11,234 nucleotides of DNA from assembly GCA_945900695.1 (NCBI GenBank), contig CAMDJU010000069.1:1-11234 (forward strand). Direction: 5' to 3'. The notes below the pieces were generated by a model. That model was not told the origin of the DNA. It did no database searches and saw nothing but the letters and a program-made list of their open reading frames with translations. The position numbers were made by a program, and so were the translations under genes. Of this stretch, positions 6,570-11,234 are shown in pieces (positions within the stretch are counted from its first letter, which is position 1; the number at the start of each line of letters is the position of its first letter). This stretch comes from Bordetella parapertussis (GTDB lineage Bacteria > Pseudomonadota > Gammaproteobacteria > Burkholderiales > Burkholderiaceae_C).

Positions 6570-7504
6570 GCATCCGCCCTTTTCATCACAAAGCCAATGC
6601 GGGGAAAGTGCACATGCACTGTGCCCGCTCGGGGGTCGGTGCGGCGGATGGTGTAGCGGGTGCGGGTGGCGGCAACCAATTCTCCGGCAGTGGGTTCGGT
6701 GCCAAATGATTCTGCTTGGATGACAACGGGGCTGCCCAAGGCAATGCCATGCTCGTCTTGGAAATGTTGACTCGGATCGAGCGCAGCGGGCTTGGCCGAA
6801 TGGGCCACACGGATGGCGTCGGATGCGGTCATGGCGGTGTGGTCCCCGTGACCGATGGCCAGCATGCGATCCACCCAATGCCGCACATCGGGGGTGGCCT
6901 TCAAAATGTCAGCCGCCACGGGCACCATTTGGGTGGTGAACCACAACGGGTGAACCGCCGAAAAATCGGCCAAGCAGGCTTGCTCGCCAAACAAAAAAGG
7001 CTGGTCTTCCAGCATGTGTGACAAGCGCCGCAAATAGCTTTTGTACATGGCAGCGGCGTCACTGGCAGGCATGCGCGCGGCCCCTCCCCGCATGGCGGTG
7101 CGGTCGGCGACAAAGGCTTTGACCAGATCTGGATCTTGGCTGGCGAAAAAACTTTGCGCCGCATCGGGCTTGAAGTTATGGGCCATGGCCACTGGAAACA
7201 ACAGGCTGTCGGCCCATTGGGCCACGATGCGCACCACCCCTTTGTGGGCCGTCGGGTACAGGCTAGGCATGGGGGCGAGTTGCTCCAGCACATCGCCAAT
7301 CAAGGCGGTGTCGCAGTAAATGTCAGAGCCAATTTGCAAAAAGGGGGTGCGCCGGTGGCCGCCGGTCAAGGCCACCACATCGGGCTTGGGCATCATGTTG
7401 GGAATGAACACGCTGTGCCAATGCAATTTTTTATACCCCAGGATCAAGCGGATTTTTTCGGCAAACGGCGAAAAGGGGTAGTGGTGCAGGATCAATTCAG
7501 GCAT
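6566..7504 (-). CDS. Glutathione S-transferase family protein with C-terminal extension
   Basis: A 312-residue protein whose first 215 residues have the GST architecture; typical GSTs have 200-230. The thioredoxin-fold N-terminal domain (about 1-82) has YPFSPFAEKIR, placing Ser12 at the usual catalytic position, the cis-proline in RTPFLQIG (P54), and the glutathione-contacting pair D65/T66 in YCDTALI. The all-helical C-terminal domain (about 85-215) includes FLFGEQACLADFSAVHPLWF, the hydrophobic core and N-cap motif of GSTs. About 80-95 further residues follow, rich in predicted strands (SPVVIQAESFG, TRYTIRRTDPRAGTVHVHFP), which I do not recognise. It could conjugate, isomerise or bind a thiol substrate. 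The start is the ATG at 7504, with a weak ribosome site. Its stop overlaps the next SDR start by 4 nt (ATGA), pointing to a shared pathway. Confidence 0.9.
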   Translation of the reverse strand: MPELILHHYPFSPFAEKIRLILGYKKLHWHSVFIPNMMPKPDVVALTGGHRRTPFLQIGSDIYCDTALIGDVLEQLAPMPSLYPTAHKGVVRIVAQWADSLLFPVAMAHNFKPDAAQSFFASQDPDLVKAFVADRTAMRGGAARMPASDAAAMYKSYLRRLSHMLEDQPFLFGEQACLADFSAVHPLWFTTQMVPVAADILKATPDVRHWVDRMLAIGHGDHTAMTASDAIRVAHSAKPAALDPSQHFQDEHGIALGSPVVIQAESFGTEPTAGELVAATRTRYTIRRTDPRAGTVHVHFPRIGFVMKRADA

Positions 7505-7544
7505 GTGGGGTTGCTTTCAATGGGAATCGACGGACGGTGTCCAT

Positions 7545-7566
7545 CCGATGCCCGGCCAGGCATCGG
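7545..7566. other. Perfect 8-bp inverted repeat in the gap between the oxidoreductase and GST genes
   Basis: CCGATGCC (7545-7552), a 6-nt spacer and GGCATCGG (7559-7566) form a stable GC-rich stem within the 73-bp gap, just after the oxidoreductase stop. No U-run follows on the minus strand, so it is not a standard intrinsic terminator. It may be an mRNA-stabilising or attenuating hairpin, or an operator for a dimeric regulator. Confidence 0.5.
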
Positions 7567-7577
7567 CACGCTGGTGG

Positions 7578-8594
7578 TTAAATCAACTTGACCAATTGTT
7601 TGCCAAAGTTATGGCCCTTGAGCAAGCCCAAAAAAGCTTGGGGTGCGCTGGCCAGCCCCTCTGAGACGGTTTCCCGCGGCCTGAACTGCCCACTGCCGAC
7701 CAATGCGCCCAACTCCTTGAGCGCCAGGGGCCAATCGGCGGGATGCTCGCTCACGATGAAGCCTTGCACCTTGAGGCGGCTGACCAAAATCAATGAAGGG
7801 TTGACCATGGGGATGGGGTTGCCATCGTAGCCAGCGATCATGCCGCACACCGCAATGCGGCCAAAGGCGTTCATGCGCAACATGACCGCGTCCAGCACCT
7901 TGCCACCGGCATTTTCAAAATGGCCATCAATGCCATTCGGGCATGCCACCTTCAAGGCCTTGGACAAGGACAAGTAGTCAGGGTGCTGTTTGTAATCGAT
8001 GCAGGCATCAAAACCGAGTTCTTGGGTGACATAGTTACATTTGTCGGCACCGCCCGCGATGCCCACCACGTGGCAGCCCCGCGCTTTGGCCAAAGCGCCA
8101 AAGGCACTGCCCACCGCGCCGCTGGCCGCGCTCACCGTCACGGTTTGACCGGCTTGGGGTTCGATGATGCGCACCAAACCGTGCCAAGCGGTCACGCCAG
8201 GCATGCCCACGGCACCTAAGTAGTGGCTGAGGGGCACATGGGTGGTGTCGACTTTGCGCAGCATCCCCGGCTCGTCAGCATCGACCACGCTGTATTCTTG
8301 CCAGCCGCCCATGCCGACCACGCGGTCGCCGGGGGCAAATTTGGCGTGGCGGCTGTCCACCACCTCGCCCACGGTGCCGCCAATCATCACGCTGTTGAGC
8401 GGTTGAGGCGCGACATAGCTTTTGCTGTCGTTCATGCGACCACGCATATACGGGTCCAGGCTCAGGAAATGGTGCCGCACCAGCACCTGGCCCTCCAACA
8501 GGCTGGGGATGGGTGCGCTGACCCATGCAAAGTTGTCTGTGCTGGCTTCGCCGCTGGGGCGTTGTGCCAATTGCCATTGGTGGTTGATGGTCAT
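7578..8594 (-). CDS. NADP-dependent medium-chain oxidoreductase, CurA / prostaglandin-reductase type
   Basis: A 338-residue zinc-free member of the MDR superfamily, the usual length for CurA (YncB) and leukotriene B4 dehydrogenase-like enzymes, which reduce the double bond of alpha,beta-unsaturated ketones or aldehydes with NADPH. Visible marks are the N-terminal LSLDPYMRGRM (44-54), typical of this subfamily, the substrate-domain GMPGVTAWHGL (130-140), the dinucleotide loop AASGAVGS (156-163), and GGADKC (181-186) with Lys185 near the NADP phosphate. Zinc-binding cysteine clusters are absent, as expected. The start is the ATG at 8594, with a strong AAGGAG 6 nt upstream. It lies 15 nt after the PaaI-like thioesterase stop, so the two are very likely cotranscribed. 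The natural substrate is unknown. Confidence 0.93.
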   Translation of the reverse strand: MTINHQWQLAQRPSGEASTDNFAWVSAPIPSLLEGQVLVRHHFLSLDPYMRGRMNDSKSYVAPQPLNSVMIGGTVGEVVDSRHAKFAPGDRVVGMGGWQEYSVVDADEPGMLRKVDTTHVPLSHYLGAVGMPGVTAWHGLVRIIEPQAGQTVTVSAASGAVGSAFGALAKARGCHVVGIAGGADKCNYVTQELGFDACIDYKQHPDYLSLSKALKVACPNGIDGHFENAGGKVLDAVMLRMNAFGRIAVCGMIAGYDGNPIPMVNPSLILVSRLKVQGFIVSEHPADWPLALKELGALVGSGQFRPRETVSEGLASAPQAFLGLLKGHNFGKQLVKLI

Positions 8595-8609
8595 GTCGGT
8601 CTCCTTTGA

Positions 8610-9053
8610 TCAGTCGGTGGCGATGGGCATGTCGGCCTGGCCCGGTGGGTTGCGCGCAACGTAGCGAAATGTGCCGGTGGCATGTGCGCAACGGGCCCGT
8701 GATGTGTCAAATATGGTGGCTTCCATAAAGGCCAACCTTTGTGTGCGGTGCAGCAGTCGGCCCTGTGCCCACAAGTCCCCGCGAACGGCTTGCATGAAGC
8801 TGGTTTTCATCTCAATGGTCAACACCCCTTTGTCCGGGTCCACACTGCGGGCTGCGCTGGCCATGGCCACGTCCAATACCGTCATCAAGGTGCCGCCGTG
8901 GATCACCGCAAAAGAGTTGTCGTGCTCGGCTTTGTAGGGCAAAAAAAGGTCGGATTCGCCATTTTCAAAACGCTGCAACTGCAAGCCCAGCATGGCCACA
9001 AATGGGATGTGGATGCCAAAGCCCCCGTCCGAGGGTTGGGTGGATGGCCCCAT
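8610..9053 (-). CDS. PaaI-like hotdog-fold acyl-CoA thioesterase
   Basis: A 147-residue single-domain hotdog protein of the PaaI/YdiI type, which hydrolyses acyl-CoA thioesters, often to recycle CoA trapped on dead-end intermediates. The signature is DNSFAVIHGGTLMTVLD: the H52-G53-G54 turn followed by D61, with the His-to-Asp spacing of nine seen in E. coli PaaI. The following strands (VLTIEMKTSFMQAVRGD, then ARCAHATGTFRYV) match the family core. The start is the ATG at 9053, only 4 nt after the preceding SDR stop and without a clear Shine-Dalgarno, so translational coupling is likely. It is the second hotdog protein in the window and is unrelated in subtype to the fusion at the left edge. 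The acyl chain preference is not readable. Confidence 0.93.
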   Translation of the reverse strand: MGPSTQPSDGGFGIHIPFVAMLGLQLQRFENGESDLFLPYKAEHDNSFAVIHGGTLMTVLDVAMASAARSVDPDKGVLTIEMKTSFMQAVRGDLWAQGRLLHRTQRLAFMEATIFDTSRARCAHATGTFRYVARNPPGQADMPIATD

Positions 9054-9057
9054 GGCT

Positions 9058-9846
9058 TCAGCCGCCCGTGATGATGCTCACACCACCATCGACCGCCATC
9101 CACTGGCCGGTGATGTGTTTACCCGCATCAGACGCCAGCAAAACACACAGGCCTTTGAGGTCTTCGTCGTCGCCCAAACGGTTCAACGGAGCGTGCGAAG
9201 CCAAGGTGTCACCCATCTTGGCCAAGGTGGCGGCGGTCAATTTGCTGGGGAAAAACCCCGGGCAAATGGCGTTCACACGAATATTGTGCGCGCCCCATTC
9301 GGCCGCCAAGGCACGGGTGAAATTGATCACGGCCCCCTTGGACGTGTTGTAGGCCAGCATGTTCATGCCCTTGGGGTTGCCGCCCAAGCCAGCAATCGAG
9401 GCGATGTTGATGATGCTGCCTTGGCGTCGACCGATCATGTCGTGCTTGCCCATGTATTGGCTGAGCAAAAAGTAGCCTCGTACGTTGAGGTTCATCACCT
9501 TGTCCCAGGCTTCCAAAGGGTGGTCTTCAGCGGGCGCGCCCCAACTGGCGCCGGCGTTGTTGACCAAAATATCCACGTGACCCAGTTGCTTCAAGGCCTC
9601 GGCACCCAAGCGGTGAATGTCGGCCTCATTGGCACAATCGGCAGCGACTGCCGTGGCGTGCAAACCGGCGGCTTTGAGCTCGGCCACGGCTTCATCCAGA
9701 TCAGCCTGCTTGCGCGAAGTCAACATCAAGCGCGCACCCGCCTCGCCCAAGGCATGGGCCAATTGCAAGCCCAAACCCCGTGAACCCCCGGTCACCAATG
9801 CGGTTTTGCCATGCAGATCAAAAAGTTGGGTAACGGTGCGGGTCAT
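9058..9846 (-). CDS. Short-chain dehydrogenase/reductase (SDR), NADP-type
   Basis: A 262-residue classical SDR of normal length. It has TGGSRGLG (19-26), basic residues after the second strand (LTSRKQ, with R45 and K46) suggesting NADP, NNAG at 96-99, and the catalytic set N121 (LNVRGY), S150 (NIASIAG), Y166 and K170 (YNTSK). ICPGFFPS and a terminal GQWMAVDGG follow, as in FabG and gluconate 5-dehydrogenase-like enzymes. The start is the ATG at 9846, with GAGAG about 8 nt upstream. It lies between an acyl-CoA dehydrogenase gene and a thioesterase gene, so a 3-hydroxy/3-keto acyl-CoA step is a reasonable guess, not a demonstrated one. It differs in sequence and likely cofactor from the SDR at 5667-6569. 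Confidence 0.94.
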   Translation of the reverse strand: MTRTVTQLFDLHGKTALVTGGSRGLGLQLAHALGEAGARLMLTSRKQADLDEAVAELKAAGLHATAVAADCANEADIHRLGAEALKQLGHVDILVNNAGASWGAPAEDHPLEAWDKVMNLNVRGYFLLSQYMGKHDMIGRRQGSIINIASIAGLGGNPKGMNMLAYNTSKGAVINFTRALAAEWGAHNIRVNAICPGFFPSKLTAATLAKMGDTLASHAPLNRLGDDEDLKGLCVLLASDAGKHITGQWMAVDGGVSIITGG

Positions 9847-9908
9847 GCGGGCATCTCTCAGAAAAAAGGTCGGGTGGGAAAAACATCAACAGGCATTGTG
9901 CCGTGGGC
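9847..9908 (-). other. Gap between the acyl-CoA dehydrogenase and SDR genes with a minor hairpin and T-runs
   Basis: On the transcribed strand these 62 nt carry a 4-bp stem GGCA-N3-TGCC (9892-9902), then a five-T run and, further on, a six-T run before the GAGAG ribosome site of the SDR gene. The stem is too short for a confident terminator, but partial termination here would separate the dehydrogenase from the downstream genes. Confidence 0.25.
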
Positions 9909-11234
9909 TTAAAAAGCCGCTTCCGGCGTGTGGGCGCAGGTGTTGTCGTGGCTGTTCACCACGTTCAACCAAGCGCCAATTTTGGGCAATTCGTAGTGAA
10001 AGAAAAACTGGCAAGCCTGGCGTCGGCCCAGGTTGGCGTCGCCCTCGCCTTGTGACGCCATGGCCACTTGCAACCACACCCACGCGATGACGGTGTGGCC
10101 AAAAGCCTGCATGTAGGGAACGGCATTGGCCAGTGCCAGCGCCGGGTCGCCCCCTGCCCAGGCGGCGTGGGTGGCATCACTGAGCTGTTGCACCGATTGT
10201 TTCAAAGCCGTGGCATGGTCACCCCAGGCTGGGCCTGCAGCTTGCGCTTGCGCAACGGTGGCCAACATGTGTTGCGACAGCAGTTTCAAGCCTCGCCCAT
10301 CTTCTAGCAGCACTTTGCGGCCCAGCAAGTCCATGGCTTGGATGCCGTGGGTGCCTTCGTGGATCATGTTCAGGCGCTGGTCGCGCCAATACTGCTCCAC
10401 TGGAAAGTCACGGGTGTAGCCGTAGCCGCCGTGGATTTGGATGGCCAAGCTGTTGCCCTCCAAACACCACTCGCTGGGCCAGCTTTTCACAATCGGGGTC
10501 AGCACCTCCAGCAACCATTGGGCATCGCTGCGCTGCGCCTGGTCACCGGTGTGCAACTCGTCGACCAAATGCGCACAGTACAGCCCCAGCGCTAAAGCGC
10601 CCTCACCGTAGGCTTTTTGTGCCAGCAACATGCGTTTGATGTCGGCGTGTTCAATCAAGCGCACAGGTGGCTGCGAGGGGTCTTTGCCCGCTGGACCCAC
10701 AGGCCGACCTTGGGTGCGGGTTTTGGCGTAGTCCAGCGAGGCGTAGTAACCCGCCAACCCCAGCATGGTGGCGGCCAAGCCCACGCCAATGCGGGCCTCG
10801 TTCATCATATGGAACATGCATTGCAGGCCCTTACCCGCTTCACCCACCAAATACCCCACCGCGCCTGGTGCGCCGCGTACCGGGTATTTGCCCTCGCCAA
10901 AATTGAGCAAGGTGTTGACGGTGCCGCGCCATCCCAGTTTGTGGTTCAGGCCGGCCAAGGCCACATCGTTGCGCTCACCCGTCAGTTGCCCTTGGGCATC
11001 GACCAAATGTTTGGGCACGATGAACAGCGAGATGCCTTTGGTGCCGGCAATGGGTTTGCCATCTGCGCCAGGGATTTTGGCCAACACCAAATGCACGATG
11101 TTTTCGGTCAACTCATGGTCGCCAGTGGAAATCCACATTTTGTTGCCCTTGAGGCGATAGCGCTGTCCCAAGGGGTCGCTCGCAAAGTCGTCACCATCGG
11201 GCGCGGCCCGGGTGGCGACATCGGACAAGGACGA
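9909..11234 (-). CDS. Acyl-CoA dehydrogenase, C-terminal three quarters (5' end off the right edge)
   Basis: The frame is open from the right edge to a TAA at 9909, giving 441 residues of a protein whose family is usually about 590-600, so roughly the first 150 residues are missing. It oxidises acyl-CoA to trans-2-enoyl-CoA using FAD and electron-transfer flavoprotein. Visible parts are the middle beta domain (GNKMWISTGDHELTENIVHL, then GTKGISLFIVPKHL), the FMHMMNEARIGVG-like segment as MFHMMNEARIGVG, and the C-terminal helical domain with IHGGYGYTRDFPVEQYWRD. IHEGTHGIQ follows, whose Glu (codon 10356-10358) aligns with the catalytic base of medium-chain acyl-CoA dehydrogenase. The extra C-terminal domain of the long bacterial subgroup follows, ending NTCAHTPEAAF. 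The TTG at 11226-11228 is internal, since coding similarity continues to the edge. It is the first gene of the minus-strand row seen here. Confidence 0.95.
   Translation of the reverse strand, partial: SSLSDVATRAAPDGDDFASDPLGQRYRLKGNKMWISTGDHELTENIVHLVLAKIPGADGKPIAGTKGISLFIVPKHLVDAQGQLTGERNDVALAGLNHKLGWRGTVNTLLNFGEGKYPVRGAPGAVGYLVGEAGKGLQCMFHMMNEARIGVGLAATMLGLAGYYASLDYAKTRTQGRPVGPAGKDPSQPPVRLIEHADIKRMLLAQKAYGEGALALGLYCAHLVDELHTGDQAQRSDAQWLLEVLTPIVKSWPSEWCLEGNSLAIQIHGGYGYTRDFPVEQYWRDQRLNMIHEGTHGIQAMDLLGRKVLLEDGRGLKLLSQHMLATVAQAQAAGPAWGDHATALKQSVQQLSDATHAAWAGGDPALALANAVPYMQAFGHTVIAWVWLQVAMASQGEGDANLGRRQACQFFFHYELPKIGAWLNVVNSHDNTCAHTPEAAF

Noticed and set aside
6570..6878. Upstream extension of the NAD-type SDR frame (about 100 residues)
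   Set aside because: It lies entirely within the GST gene in another frame and lacks SDR similarity; the Rossmann fold begins right after the ATG at 6569.
11226..11228. TTG as the start of the acyl-CoA dehydrogenase
   Set aside because: The frame is open to the window edge and the sequence after it is already the middle beta domain, so the true start lies beyond the window.
1..11234. Mobile element, CRISPR, defence system, tRNA or phage genes
   Set aside because: I saw no transposase, integrase, repeat-spacer array, toxin-antitoxin pair, terminal inverted repeats or tRNA-like fold; the genes read as ordinary chromosomal metabolism plus tex.

Overview
The window is a gene-dense stretch (about one gene per 1.1 kb) of high-GC bacterial chromosome. 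Codon choice (GC-rich third positions with frequent TTG leucine) and gene content (Tex, PaaI-type thioesterases, several acyl-CoA and short-chain dehydrogenase enzymes) fit a betaproteobacterium of the Burkholderiales, probably Comamonadaceae. That placement is an inference from family resemblance, not a database result. I see no rRNA, tRNA, CRISPR array, transposase, integrase, phage gene or plasmid function.

Layout: (1) Positions 1-795, minus strand: an incomplete gene for a two-domain protein, a YbgC/FadM-like hotdog thioesterase followed by a GNAT acetyltransferase; its 3' end lies beyond the left edge. (2) Positions 919-2073, plus strand: an iron-containing alcohol dehydrogenase, the only plus-strand gene, divergent from the first across about 120 bp. 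(3) Positions 2148-11234, minus strand: eight co-directional genes. In transcription order they are an acyl-CoA dehydrogenase (5' end cut by the right edge), an NADP-type SDR, a PaaI-like hotdog thioesterase, a zinc-free NADP-dependent medium-chain oxidoreductase (CurA-like), a glutathione-S-transferase-fold protein with a C-terminal extension, an NAD-type SDR, the transcription accessory factor Tex, and a patatin-like phospholipase.

Gaps are short: 62, 4, 15, 73, -4, 56 and 16 bp. The first six genes of the minus-strand row look like one or two operons handling acyl-CoA or carbonyl intermediates: dehydrogenation by the acyl-CoA dehydrogenase, alcohol/ketone interconversion by the SDRs, enone reduction by the CurA-like enzyme, and CoA release by the thioesterase. 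The substrate cannot be read from the sequence. tex and the patatin gene form a downstream pair that may share the transcript or start from their own promoter.

Nothing here is convincing as a new defence, mobile or RNA system. The points most worth a second look are the thioesterase-GNAT fusion, the extended GST protein translationally coupled to an SDR, the acyl-CoA gene row as a possible uncharacterised catabolic unit, and a few inverted repeats at gene junctions.
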